Source: Stereocaulon alpinum (taxonomy: Eukaryota > Ascomycota > Lecanoromycetes > Lecanorales > Stereocaulaceae). From it: a DNA stretch of 64,000 bases. Every line of letters begins with the position of its first letter. Position 1 is the stretch's first letter. Position numbers and translations under genes: made by a program. The notes under the pieces were generated by a model. The model did no database searches. It saw only the letters and a list, made by a program, of their open reading frames with translations, and had not been told where the DNA came from. The stretch spans positions 124,001 through 188,000 of the forward strand of contig JAEUBA010000053.1 of the NCBI GenBank assembly GCA_018257865.1, in the 5' to 3' direction. This document shows, piece by piece, positions 46,740 through 59,200 of this stretch.

Positions 46740-49030
46740 TCACATCATCATAAGGCGTGTAGTTCTCCTCTCTGGGTATCTCCGTCCTGGGCCCAGTGAG
46801 GAGGGCTGTTGGGCGGCCCGGAACGCGTGTTGTTCGCATAGTGTCCGGCCGTTCCATTCGAAGTAGTCGTCTCGCAGGATTTTGTGGCATTCTTGACAGC
46901 TGAAGCAGTGGGGATGGAACTTCAGCCGCTTCTCAGTCTCCAAATACTGGCCTTCGATCCCTCGATCGCACTTGATGCATAACGAATGATTGAGTTCATG
47001 GTAGTGTCGAGCGCAGTAGGGGTGGTTGTCCATAACGTAAAAGTCCGCTGTCTGAAAGGGTGCTTCACATGTCTTGCAGACGAAACATTGCTTGTGGTAG
47101 CGCCCGGTCAGCCTGCCATCCACCGAGCTCACAGACTTTCCCTTGATCAGCTCTCCACAGCCTCTGCAGTTGCCTTTATTTCCTGTCGTAGCTCTCCGAG
47201 GTGAAGGCTGTCGTTGCTGGGATGGAGGCGCTGGACCAACGCGGAGACTGTTCGATTGAGATGCAAAAGCAGGCACAAGATACTCGTCCGGGGACATCGC
47301 AGGTGTACCATTATTGGCAGGCGATACTTTCAGTGGTGCTGGAGAAGGCTGTCGGACACTGACTGGGACATCTATTGGCTTTGGCTTGAGGGGACCATGC
47401 CCATATTCATCTCTCCGTGTTGACGGCTCTTCTAAGGATGGACCGTTGCCCACATCAAATTGGAACCCGTTGAACAAATTGTTAACCCGACTGTTGTCGG
47501 AACGCCCTTTCGACCGCTGTGGTGATTCACTCAGAGGCGGACTCGATCTCGAACTGCCACTTTTGACCCCAGAGCCAAAGGACTCGTTTGAAGAAGTCGA
47601 TTCGGTAGGTGTGTGGTATGGATTGCCCTCCTCGAATGTCTGTAAATTGGCAGGTATGGGCAGGGGAGGCGCGTCTTGTAGTCCCCTATCATCTCTTGCA
47701 TCGTTTCGACTAGCACTTCCCGCCAGTCCTGTTGCTGCTCGATCTCCAGCTCGGGATGCACTGCGTCCTCTTATCGACTTCGATGGTTTGAAGGAGCTTG
47801 TACTTCCAATTTCATGCAGTGGCTGCATAGCAGCAGCGGCGAGCGAAGGCCTCGGCTTGTGTCCTTTTCCAGAAGGCTCGGAAGGTCTCCTATGGAATGA
47901 AGCCTGATCCTCTGTCCGGGTACTGCTGTCCTCCTCTTTTGGAAACGTGTTTGAGCGGCGCTCCTGCCCAAAGGTACCAAAGTCAAAGTCAGTCTCTATT
48001 GACTGCTGCTTACTACCCACGCTGAGGTGTTCGTCTTGGTTTGAAGGTCTTCGTGGGGGAGGAGGCATGGCTGGTATGGTCGGTACCTCTTCCCTGTTTC
48101 GATCAAAGGTGTACCTGGAATTTGTGGAGGCGTTTGAGACTGTATGAGAATGGGTCCGCGTATAATTCGAGCTTGAGGTTGAAGGACGTGGAACATGTGT
48201 TCTGGAACCCGCCGAGCTTGTCGGACGGATAAAGTCCTGGCTGCTACTCATAGACAATGTCTTCTTATGTCCTGACTGGCGAGATTGCCTGTTCTCACTG
48301 AATGGCCCTGGTGCAATACTATTCATCCGCTGCAACACACTATCTCCTCCTGTGGATTGTGGACTCAATGGTCCATGACCTGAGTCATGCTCTGTCCTTT
48401 CCAGAGGCTTGTGGGGAGGGAGATTGAATGTCCCATTCACTGGCGTCGTTGGTGTCGCGCTCCGCGACTTGGCCGTTGGGAATGGAGGAAAAGCAGAGTC
48501 TTGTGATATTGTCAGGTCAGGCGAGGGCGGACCCATTGATAGTGGAGTAGTGGCGGCTTTTGAGGGTTTTCGAAATGGTGATTTTCGGCCATTGATTGAC
48601 CGCGCTGGGGATGCGCTTCGCGATTTGATTATAGGCTTTGGTGAAGGTAAGGGTCCGTCGGACTGGAGGAGAGAATCGACTTTGCAAAACATAATTAGCA
48701 TAATACGCCCAATATATCCAAGAGTCATAGTCACGAACATGTAGATGTGGAATCAAGTCGTGGGGGTGAAGTCTTAGTGGAAGTGGATGAAGGCGGTGGC
48801 ATGTCGAGTTTGGCTATGGGAGGTGCGAATGGCCCATCGAGAGCTTTCAGGCGGGATTCTGGTAGAGGGGGAGCTGTAATTATGTAAGGATGGCGGGTGT
48901 GTATCAAGGGTGAGAGCAGGGTACCTGGGGCACAGATATGGTCACCCATGTTCGAGATTGGGATCTCGACGCTGCAGTTTGAGCATTTTATAGTCGGTAG
49001 GAAGCTCGAGGCTCGCGTTGAGAACGCCAT
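46740..49030 (-). CDS. LIM-domain protein, paxillin-like (Pxl1 type)
   Basis: Three exons: 49030-48925, 48873-48739 and 48679-46740; 726 residues. Introns are 51 and 59 nt; the second uses a weak GTTCGT donor but is the only choice that keeps frame. The N-terminus has a small cysteine cluster (CSNCSVEIPISNMGDHIC). A long Ser/Pro-rich disordered region follows (about 50-560). The C-terminus holds two LIM domains: CRGC...CFVCKTC...YCARHYH (about 580-635) and CIKCDRG...HCFSCQEC...LCEQHAF (about 640-695), each with the eight zinc-binding Cys/His. The tail is basic and ends RTTRLMMM. Fungal proteins of this layout resemble Pxl1, which acts at polarity sites and the contractile ring with Rho/Cdc42 modules. 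That role is inferred from architecture only. Confidence 0.9.
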
Positions 49031-50860
49031 TCTTGCTTTTCATCTCCTTCCACCAGTCACGCGAAGGAATGTTCTCGGCCAGAATGCAGCAAGCCGTGTT
49101 TACGCTGCAAGCTGCCCACAACGGTCAACAACCAGCTTTTTCCCTGTATGCGTTGATCAATCACTTAATTAAGAGTTAGATGTATGTTGATGAATTTTGC
49201 GAGAGTGCAGGCGATATCCTCGTAGGCGCCGAGAGCATTAGAATGAGTGGAATGCTAGCGCAGCCAGGGGAATGTGAAATGAGGGACTAAGGTAGACTTG
49301 GCGGGTGGACTGAAAGAGTGGACGGATTGGCTGCGAGCAATGAATGAATGACGACGACAATCAATCTCAACAGGTCAGCCCAGTGATGAAAAAACACGCT
49401 CTGTACAATTCAGGTTATTGACGTGGAAGTGGATGAGGAAAGATGAACTTTCGATGCTGCACGTCCTCGATGCTTTCGGGAGATTCGCAGAATAATTTCG
49501 GGCCTAGCTCGAACCTTGACCACCTTAAGATGATTTATGTGATGAAGATTTGAAAGGAAGAAACGTTCCTGAGCGGCTTCTTCCATTGAGTAAGAGAGAG
49601 AGAGATGGTAGATGTAGAATTGATGTCCCCTTCATCGGCAAGACGCAACTGTTCCACAATGAATAAACGGTTATACAACAAATTAATACTGATACACATT
49701 CGATGGGGTAGCATGATTGGTGTGGGAGCGGTCATGCGGGTCAGTGCAGGGATTATGCGGAAAGAACTGGTGGCTTTGTCCAAATCGGGACAGTTTCAGG
49801 AGAAGATGCGTCTCGTCTCGCATGGCCTCGGCTCCCCCATTCATCCAAATGCTTGACGACTATATACTTCCTAGCCAACCATTTGTATGGAGGTAAAATA
49901 AACAACAAACAAGACTTGGTGGAGTCCTCCAACGTCTCAAAGGACCATCACACTGTTCCAGATCGTTTCAAGGGAAAAAAGACCATGTGACTGTCGCAAT
50001 CAGCGTACAGGGTTTCATCTGTGGTGCAATCATTACTTTTCCTTGCTAAATCAGCCTACAGCCTCCACCCTATAAGTTATCCCCCCAAACGGCTATTGGC
50101 CCAAGCTTCACAGCAATGAAACTGCAGCTCCTGGCTGGAAGGGGATTCCTTAATGCTCGTGGAACAAACTTTTTGCCAAGGTTCTTATTTCAAGGTTCCT
50201 GTTAAGGCTCAAATTTAGGCTTCCTTTGCCCTATGATCGCGCCTTTGTCCCTCCCGACGGAGCGAAGCATGGTTAGAAACTAGGTCGATTACCTAAGGTA
50301 CCTTCGAAAATGACGAGAGTGGGATGCGATCATCATCAATGCGCGCATGTTACCCAGAACCTGCCTTTATAGCTGTTGACTCATGGAAGTCTTCATCTCA
50401 ACGGCTTCCATAATCGATTCTCTTGATTGGTGCCTCTCCAGAAAAGGGAATGCTAGTTCTAGGGGGACTATTCCATGGCAGCTCGGTTTCTGGTCCCATG
50501 GGGAGACCCTGTACCATCGGTGTCTAGGGCGAAATCTTCCTCAAATCGGCGAGTAGCTGAAGGCGCGTTGTGGGGTTCTACTCGGAGTTTGGCTCTGTCC
50601 AGACTTCTTATCTTTAGTTTCCACAGTCTAACAACAGCAGGCGGTCGCGCTTTGCCCACAGCAATGGTCTGGCCGATGCAGCTAACTCTAGATAACTTCG
50701 CCTTCACTGGCTAGCCATGCCTTTGGGCCATTTGCCGAGTTCGCGTTATGTGCTAGGTACCGCGTGGAACCGTTCCTCGCCTGCTTATCGATAGCTGCAC
50801 ACTAGCGCAAGAGATTGTCATCCCGCGCCTGACCCCCACATAGCGTTGTGTTGAGAAATT
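49031..50860. other. Divergent intergenic region between the LIM and inositol phosphate synthase genes
   Basis: Contains both promoters. No frame has a recognisable domain. A CTAAGGTACCTT palindrome-like motif lies at 50293-50304. Confidence 0.55.
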
Positions 50861-50864
50861 CACT

Positions 50865-50870
50865 TATAAA
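50865..50870 (+). promoter_or_regulatory. TATA box of the inositol phosphate synthase gene
   Basis: TATAAA is followed about 30-60 bp downstream by a pyrimidine-rich stretch (about 50890-50920) that would suit a transcription start. The coding start is at 51265, giving a leader of roughly 350 nt. A probable leader intron lies at 51015-51155 (GTAAGA donor, CACTGAC branch site, CTTAG acceptor). Confidence 0.5.
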
Positions 50871-51264
50871 CACTGCCGAAGGGGACCGTTTTCTTGTCAA
50901 CGATTTCTCTTTTTCCAGCAAACAACTTCAATCTTCACATATTACATTCCAATCAGATCGCACTTTGAGGTGCGGTCACAATACCGGCAAAACGTATTCC
51001 AATTTGCTCAACTCGTAAGATTTCCCACCCTTCAATGATTTTACATGAAGTATTACGAATCTTGTCAATCCGTCATTCTCGATCGTGACGTTGCGCTTCC
51101 AAAGATTTCCGTATGAAATGGTATGAACGGATACACTGACATTATTGTTCCTTAGGGTTCACCACCCGTTCAACGGAGGCCGACGCACTTCTGCCCCAGG
51201 AGGTGCATCGGACTCGCCCTACGTCAAATAACTTGATCAAGTCGACTAAAAACAACTCACGAAG

Positions 51265-52979
51265 ATGGCACCTCATGCAGAAGGCCTGAACGGCTGGACC
51301 AATGGCTCAATTCATACCACATCTACAAGCGAGCCGAAGGACCTCTTCACCGTCGACTCCCCAAATGTCGTCTACACAGACAATGAGATCAAGAGCAAAT
51401 ACGTCTATCGTACCACTTCCGTCTCCCAGGCTGGGAATGGGAAATACGTGGCTACACCAAGAGAGACGGTCTATGACTTCAAGGTTGAACGCAAGGTTGG
51501 AAAGGTGGGAATGATGCTTGTTGGTTGGGGTGGAAACAATGGAACCACCGTCACTGCAGGCATCATAGCCAACCGTCGTGGTTTGGTATGGGATACTCGT
51601 GAAGGGCCAAGGGCTGCCAACTACTATGGATCCGTTGTCATGTCTTCGACTATGAAGCTCGGCACAGAAGCGAAGACCGGCAAGGAAGTCAACATTCCGT
51701 TCCACGACGTCTTGCCTATGGTACACCCGAACGATCTCGTAATTGGCGGATGGGATATCAGTGGCATGAATTTGGCCCAAGCAATGGACAGAGCGGCTGT
51801 ACTCGAGCCTACTTTGAAGGGTTTGGTCAAGAAGGAGATGGCTGAGATGAAGCCACTTCCCAGTATCTACTACCCTGACTTTATCGCTGCGAACCAGGGA
51901 GACCGCGCCGATAACCTTCTCGAAGGATCCAAGGCCAGCCTGGCACACGTCGAGAAGCTCCGCAAGGACATTCGGTAATTTTGATCTCACGTAGGTGATT
52001 TGATATACTAATTAGTGTGTAGCGACTTTAAAGAAACCCACGGGCTTGACAAGGTTATTGTGCAGTGGACTGCCAATACCGAGCGTTACGCCGACATCAT
52101 TGAGGGCGTCAACGATACTGCTGATAACCTAATGAAGGCTGTTGAAGCTGGACATGAGGAGGTCTCTCCTTCGACTGTCTTTGCAATTGCCTGTATCCTT
52201 GAAAAGGCACCCTTCATCAACGGTTCTCCCCAGAATACATTCGTGCCTGGAGCTATTCAGCTTGCAGAGAATCATGGTGCTTTTATTGGTGGTGATGACT
52301 TCAAATCCGGCCAGACGAAGATGAAGTCTGCGTTGGTAGACTTTATGATCAACGCCGGCATCAAGCTTACCTCGATCGCGAGCTACAATCATCTTGGTAA
52401 CAACGATGGCATGAACTTGAGCTCCCAGAAGCAGTTCCGCTCTAAGGAAATATCCAAGTCGAACGTGGTAGATGACATGGTCGAAGCAAACAACGTACTT
52501 TACAAGCCCGGAGAGCATCCCGACCACTGCGTAGTCATCAAATACATGCCCGCAGTCGGTGACAACAAGCGTGCACTTGACGAGTATTACGCGGAAATCT
52601 TCATGGGTGGACATCAGACCATTAGCTTGTTCAATGTTTGCGAGGACTCCCTCTTGGCATCCCCATTGATCATCGACCTTGTGATCATTGCTGAGATGAT
52701 GACTCGTATTACGTGGAAAGCTGACGGTGACGACGGAGCGAAGGACTACAAGGGCTTCCATAGCGTGCTAAGCATCTTGAGCTATATGCTGAAGGCAAGA
52801 AAATTCCAGATCTCTCTTCTGACTATTATTAACGACAATCCTAGGCTCCTTTGACTCCTCCAGGTACTCCCGTCGTCAATGCTTTGGCCAAGCAGCGTGG
52901 AGCCTTGACCAACATCTTCCGCGCGTGTGTTGGCCTGCAGCCAGAGTCCGACATGACACTCGAGCACAAGATGTTCTAA
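51265..52979 (+). CDS. INO1: Inositol-3-phosphate synthase (myo-inositol-1-phosphate synthase)
   Basis: Three exons: 51265-51974, 52023-52794 and 52845-52979; 538 residues, normal for the family. It converts glucose 6-phosphate to inositol 3-phosphate with NAD in the cytosol, the first step of inositol synthesis. The NAD-binding loop GWGGNNGTTVTAG is near residue 90; VQWTANTERY, the core motif SYNHLGNNDGMNLS and the lysine-bearing SKSNVVDDMV follow; the C-terminus ends LEHKMF. The first intron is a normal GT..AG. The second (52795-52844, 50 nt) has no usable GT: the frame requires AAG|GCAAGA as donor, a TTAAC branch site and a CTAG acceptor, that is a GC-AG intron. Reading through it would replace the last 44 residues with a short tail. 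No classic inositol-response element was recognised upstream. Confidence 0.96.
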
Positions 52980-53303
52980 GCCACTTGCGAACTTGCTTTG
53001 GGTGTGGGAGCAGAGTGCTGTTTGATGAGGCTGTCGAAGACGAATTGATGGCTTGAATTGCTACAGTAGGTCGAAGCTCCCTTAGTACATTCCTTTAGAT
53101 CCAAGACAAATAGCCGCCTAAATACATGCAATGTCATTTTACAATAAGATAATGCTATGGCCTGCTCTCCAGTGATGTTTGCCCAAGCTCGGCTCCAAGC
53201 GCAGCCGAACCGCACCACATTGTGCGCAGCATTTCTCCAGCTGCCACATAAAAATGTCCTTGACTACTAGCGTCATTATTGAGCTGTGACGAGTCCGAAT
53301 CCA
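52980..53303. other. Short intergenic region between tandem genes
   Basis: 324 bp hold the 3' end of the inositol phosphate synthase gene and the promoter of the OB-fold gene. No clear motif seen. Confidence 0.6.
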
Positions 53304-55201
53304 ATGGCCCCGCAAGTGCCCTCAATCCAGTCATTCTTCCAACCCGAAGTCCCTTCTCCAACGTCTCACAGGCCCTCAAAGCGTCCCAATAGCAAAGCCG
53401 ACACCAACGACGGCTTCACCTCTTCAGAAGTTGATGATACTCTCCATCCTGCTTTGCATGAATGGCAGCCCCGTACTGCTTATGATGAGCTTGACATTGG
53501 CAGCTTAGTCCCAGGGCCCGGCTGCGTCACTGTGACGGGCAGGGTTGCGAATTTCTATGACCAGACGATGAACAGCAAGATGCCGCAAGCTGCAAAGGGT
53601 TGTTTGAAAGTGATTGTGAAGGATGATACCGGTGCTTTCGCGGTGCGCAAGCTCCATCTTCGGCCCTTTCCTTATCTACGAGGGCCTCAGTACCTGAGCC
53701 AGCGAGGGTAGCTGGAAGCTAACTCTCATAACAGGTGAAGCTCTGGTACGCCAAAGTCGACTATCAGCTCCGTCTTGGTCATCTCGTCTCCATCTGGACT
53801 CCACACATCTCCAACGCAGAATCTGGCTCACCGGCCCTACAGGGTGCCGCGCTCGTTACTTCGATCTTCCCCGAACGAGATAACAGCTGCTACTTCATGG
53901 TGCAAGAAAAGAGCGATGAGGGTGTACTGTGCAAGACGCCGCTGGGGTACCGAGACGGCAAGCAGCTAGACGGACTCATCACATTGCAGAATTACACTAA
54001 TGGTGGACACGAGATATCAGGAGTAAAAGTGCTGGTTTGTGTGAAGAGCATTGGCGGCAGGAAGAAATGTGAGTATCGCCATTCAAAGCCTTACAACCAA
54101 AGCTGACCGCGATCTCCAGTCACTACGAAGAAAGGCAATGAGACCGAAAAAGTTGATGTCAATATCTTTGACGACACCGATGAGGCAACCCTGACAATCT
54201 GGGGCCGTACAGCTGCATCGGCTACATTCTGGAAGCCATCATACACAGTCCTACTCATCACGAACCCTAGCTTCAAAAGAGATAGACGGCCGACACTATC
54301 GCTTAGCCAGAGCACACATCTTGATGTGGACCCCTGCATGACTGATGCTTACTGGTTGAGAGGCCATGCACAGAGGCTGATCAAGAGGGAACACGTCAAT
54401 CAGCCATTTCCGGAGGGTGGTATGATGCTCATACTATCAAGACGGTGCTGATGCTAATGGACGTAGTATTTGATGTTCAGGAGGCCACGGAGTCGGCGGT
54501 CAGGATATTATTTACGTTGGCTGATATAGACGAGTTGTAAGTCTCATTTAGCCGTGCTATCCTGCTATACTGATAGATAGAAGTGCTCGAGCAGCGCCAA
54601 ATGGTACGATCATCCCCTCAGATTGCAAGCTTTCTGTCGTTTGAAAAGTCATGCAGAAAACTTCACAGGCTACCTAAGCCTGACAATCATCGAACTAAAC
54701 ATCTACACCCTCTACCAACGCAACATGCTCCTCTGCACAGAATGGCAAGCTCACCCCCTCCCCTCCTGCCCCCTCCAAACCCCCACCTTCCCCCACTAAT
54801 GACAACCCAAGCTGCGGTGTCCCCATCTACGCCAACACAATCACCACCAAATGCAAACAATGCGAAACAGACCTCACCCTCCGCATCAACCCCCGTCTCG
54901 TACGCTCCCACTTCAGTCTTCCCCTCACAACGACCCAAACTCCCCTCAATTACTAAATAGTGTTTAGGTTGGACTCCTAATCGACGAAACAGGCGCCCTA
55001 ACAAGCGGCAAACTAATCTGGTCCGAACGCGCATGGGAACAACTCCTAGGCCGCAACGCACAAGAACTAGCAGCTGCGACAGGGAATGTGCAGCTGCTGA
55101 AGTATTTGGAGAACCGGTTACTATTCCTGAAGCTAGCAATTATGTTTGGGTGGAGTAGGGTTGTGGGGAAGATTGTTGTGCTGGGGGTTAGTATTGTGTG
55201 A
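53304..55201 (+). CDS. OB-fold single-stranded DNA-binding protein, RPA1/MEIOB-like
   Basis: Eight exons are proposed: 53304-53642, 53735-54068, 54120-54419, 54467-54536, 54581-54603, 54657-54744, 54812-54899 and 54968-55201; 491 residues. The frame reaches back to a GTG at 53286, but the first ATG is at 53304. The N-terminus SIQSFFQP looks like a PCNA-interaction (PIP-like) motif. Next are OB-fold-like segments: VTVTGRVANF with KVIVKDDTGAFAVKLWYAKV; then GVKVLVCVKSIGGRKKFTTKKG with VDVNIFDDTDEATLTIWG. A third region carries four cysteines (LLCTECCG, then CKQC) like the zinc ribbon of RPA1's C-terminal domain. It probably binds single-stranded DNA in meiosis or repair. Exon 5 has only 23 nt, and intron 6 (54745-54811) appears to be GC-AG. 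The 3' end is the least certain part; the stop at 55199-55201 is the first in frame. Confidence 0.72.
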
Positions 55202-56204
55202 GGGTGGTGGGGGAGGAAGGTGTGGGGTTGAGGTGGCGGGGTGTGCTATTCCAACGCATCACTTCTTGGCAATATTGGCTAGTTCGAGGCTTCCTACGAT
55301 ATAAACGTACTCACAAGTATGCTCTGTTTCAATTTCATAACTTTGCCATCAAAGGAATAATCACCACACCGCCACCTCCCGAACCACACCCGCCTCCCCA
55401 AACCCCACCATTCCCAGCTCCAGATAAGATTCTTAACAGCCAAAGCGCGCATCATATGTATAGTAACGCTCGACACAGCCTAAATCCCTTCACCGCCCCT
55501 CCTTTGCCCCCTTTACGAAATTCCGCCCCACCCAGAACCCCCATCCCATCTATTCCTTTCCCGTCCTCATTCGGAATCAAGCACAAAGGCCCTCACGCGC
55601 GAAGGTATTTGTAGAAGGTGGGCGCTGTTATGGAGTCCTGAGGTGGAAGTGACGTAGGGGAGGGTGGAGGTTGGTGATTGGAGATAGGGGGATAGAAGGC
55701 GTATGAAGGGGGGGGGGGGAAAGTAAGTGGAAGTGGATGGTAGAGTGAGGTGCTACGGCGTAGACTCCGGGCGTAAGTATGTGTGTGCGCGCGTGTGTGT
55801 GTGTGGGTTTGGATTTATGGGTGGGTGATATTGGATTTGGTGGTGGGGGGCTTCGTCTTAGATTGAGCAGATACCTGTGTTAGGAGGGAGGTAAAGTAAA
55901 GCGATGGGAGGACAGGTTCGTTGTTTGAAAGGACTGCGTGGTAGAAGAGCCGGATACCGTTTGATCTGGGGGGTAATTGACAGCGTTGGAGATTAGTCCA
56001 TGGTTGCATGCCTTGGCTGACAGCTGGATCGATCGGGGAAATCGACTTTCCTCTTGGATGAATGTTTGATGTGAGTAACCGTTGAACTTGGTAAGCAGAC
56101 CTTCAGAACGCCGCGTTCCCATTAACGATGAAATATAAGAAACCCATCTAGACGCTCTGTCCTCCTCTTTATCTGTCCTGTCTCTTAGACCACTCTACCC
56201 ATTT
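55202..56204. other. Convergent intergenic region with simple repeats
   Basis: Between the 3' ends of the OB-fold gene and the NLR gene. It contains a run of 12 G at about 55708-55719 and a GT/GC dinucleotide run at about 55779-55805. No supported gene. Confidence 0.6.
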
Positions 56205-59200
56205 TCATTCGCTTCGCTCTTCGCTGGTCCTTCCATCTGCGTCATCGCTTATTTCAAGAATTCTCCCTGGCTCTTCTTGCTTCTCCTTCTCCCTCTCTAG
56301 CCGTGCGTTTATAGCAACCTCAATCTCACTCAATCTATCAAAATCCTCAGGTTTTCCATGCGCAGAGTAAAGCTGTAACAGCTTTCGAAGGCTGAACAAT
56401 GTTTGCTCATGGTGGTCTCCTAAGATCTTGGATTGCAGCTTGAAAGTCTTTTCGAGGTGTTCCTTAGCCTCCGTGTAATCTTCACAGTTAGCGGCAGGGT
56501 CCACGAGAAAGCCAGTGAGAAGACCCATCATCCAAAGCGTTTGCATGTCCTCTTCTCCAAGTAGCTCTATACGTCTTGTCACTAACCGCTGTGCCATCTC
56601 ACGTCCTTGTACGAATTGCTTATGATCTGCGTTCGCTAAGATGAAGACAAGAACGTTGTTACAATTCATAGCTTCTTCGCTTTCCTCTCCATGGATCCTT
56701 TCCACCATTCTTGCTGTGCTCTGAAGCATGGCTTCAGCTTCATCGAGTTTTCGCTGCCCCCCAAGTGCAACGCCAAGGTTTCTCATAGTCTCAAGCGTCA
56801 AACGACTCTCGTTGCCTAGAATTCCAATCTGTTTCGCTACTGCTAGCCGCAGCATTTCTTCAGGCTCATGGTAGAGTCCTAAATGAAAAAAGCATTCTGC
56901 TAACTGCGAGACCGATGAGTGGGTCTTCTCTTTATCGTAACCCAAGGCGGTGATCCTCAATTTCACTAAAGGCCGTAGTATATCCACAGCTTCTTGATAC
57001 CTTCCATTACGTAGATAACAGGCGGCAAGATGGATCGCAATTGATTGGGTAATGTGGTCTTCTGGCCCATGAAGCTCATTAGAAAGCTTACTTGCGAGTC
57101 GATAAATCTCCTCGGCTTGGTCACACTTTTTCGTGTAGCTAAGTGCGTACATGATGAACCTGAGAAGCTCAAGGGCAATTGGGTTATCGAGCCCGACAGT
57201 CCTCTCTGTTGAAGCCAATGCCGAACGAAGAACTTGCTCAGCATGCTCAAATTGTGCTGTAGCCTCCTTTTGCTGCCCCTGGTTTCCCAATTCTTGGCCC
57301 CTCGCCAACAGCGTCGATCCCAGATAGCTCATAACCTGTCTGAACAATGCAAGAAGTCAGCAGTCTCAAATCAAGATGATGACCAAGTCAGGAACATGCT
57401 TTACGAGTTAACACACGCGATAGTGGGGAGTTAATAACGTTGCACGAAGAACATACATGATGTCGGAGTGATCTTTGGGAAAACACCTTTCGTACTCAAT
57501 TAGGATCATTCCAAACTTGTTAATAGCTTCCTCGTAATCACCTATTCCTAGACAGGCAACAGCGAGTACCCGCTTGGAATAGAAGGCATGGATATCTTTT
57601 TCTAGTTCGACCTTCGGGTACAGTCCCAAGGCCTCATGAAGCATCAGTTCAGCTTCCTCAACTTCTCCTGACTTTGCCATAGTACTGGCTAAAGTTACCA
57701 TCACATGGAGAGTCAGCGCGTGCTCATTCCCGAGTTTGCGTTGGCAAATCGCCAGATTTTCACGTAGCAATGTCTTCGCCACCTCATACTTGGTCTGTTG
57801 TACCTTTTCAAGTGCAATATCATGCATAATGTAAACATTAATCACATCGTCCCCTCCAAGTCTTTGTCTTCGGATGTCCAGTACGCGATGATAGATATCC
57901 TCCGCCTGCTCAGATCTCCCTTGGTGGCTTATCGCTCTAGCTTTGACATGTAGGCTTCTGAGGGTAGATTCGTCTTCATCGCCTAGCAGATTGCATGTGA
58001 TCTGAACGGCCTCTGAGGCTCTAGCCTCTGCACTGGCATACCGGCTCTGACAGTTCTCCAAGTCAGCGACAAGGCGCAATAAATGCGCTCGCTGCAACAG
58101 GTGGCTCTCTCCAGTGAAGCTATATCCTAAGACGGTCTGAGCGTGGGGAAGAACCGCCTCCCAGTGCTCCCAGGACTCATAGTTTCCAATGGGTGGACAG
58201 CAACGAATGACTGCACCTAGAGCTTTCCCTTGCCATTCTGACAGACTTCCCTGGTTTTCCAACCATCTTTGGGTCGCAATCTGCACGAGTCGATGCATTT
58301 GATGAGAAGCTTGTTTATCTCCGCTAACCGCGATTAAAGAGAAGTGCATCAGTGTACTGACTGCATGGGTGAAGTTGACATTGCTCTCGTCTTCATTGCG
58401 GAGTAATACATCTGGAACCGCTTGGCGATCAAGGTTCGCCATTAGTGATAACATCCTCGCTGCTCGGGGCTGCCGTCGTCTGATTTGGTCGAATGAAAGA
58501 GTCCATGTTTGAAAGATAGAATTTCGAATCTCCTGGTCCCTTGCTGGATCATAGAAGGATCTTTCGAAAACAACCTTTGCATCGTCCCCACCTGGTCGTA
58601 GTAGTCCCAGATAGAGTGAGAGCGAAAGTCTTTCCTCTCTGATGTATGCAGCAGCTTGTGCTAATGCCAAAGGCAGGTAGTTTAAGTGACTTAAAAGCTC
58701 CAATGTCTCGGTCTCGGGCCAAAGATCACTCTCTGTGGATTTATTCCTCAATAGCTGTCTTGCATCGTTCTCACTAAAAGGCATCACGTCAGTGACTGAC
58801 TTGGCCGGTCTATTGACGATGCTTTCTCCAACACTTCTGTCTCTTGAAGTGATGAGCATTGCACCGGCGGAGCTGTATGGAATATATTTGGCTAATGGTG
58901 CTGGCGAGGGTTGCTGCCGTTGCACCTGGGAGTCTGGGCCAAAAAGAACATCCTTGTCGTCAGCATTATCCAGCACCATAAGCCAAGGTCCATTTTCGTT
59001 TAGCCACTCTAGAACCACTTGCAGCACCTCAATACCTTTTTCCCTACTCACGGGTAGATCTAATCTTCGTGCGATGTTCTTATAAGCCTCTTCGAATCGA
59101 TTGAAGCTGCTACACATGGCCCAGAAGATATGATGGTCAGGATGCTCAGATCGATACCGATAGCAATACTCAATGGCGATCTGAGACTTGCCTACTCCGC

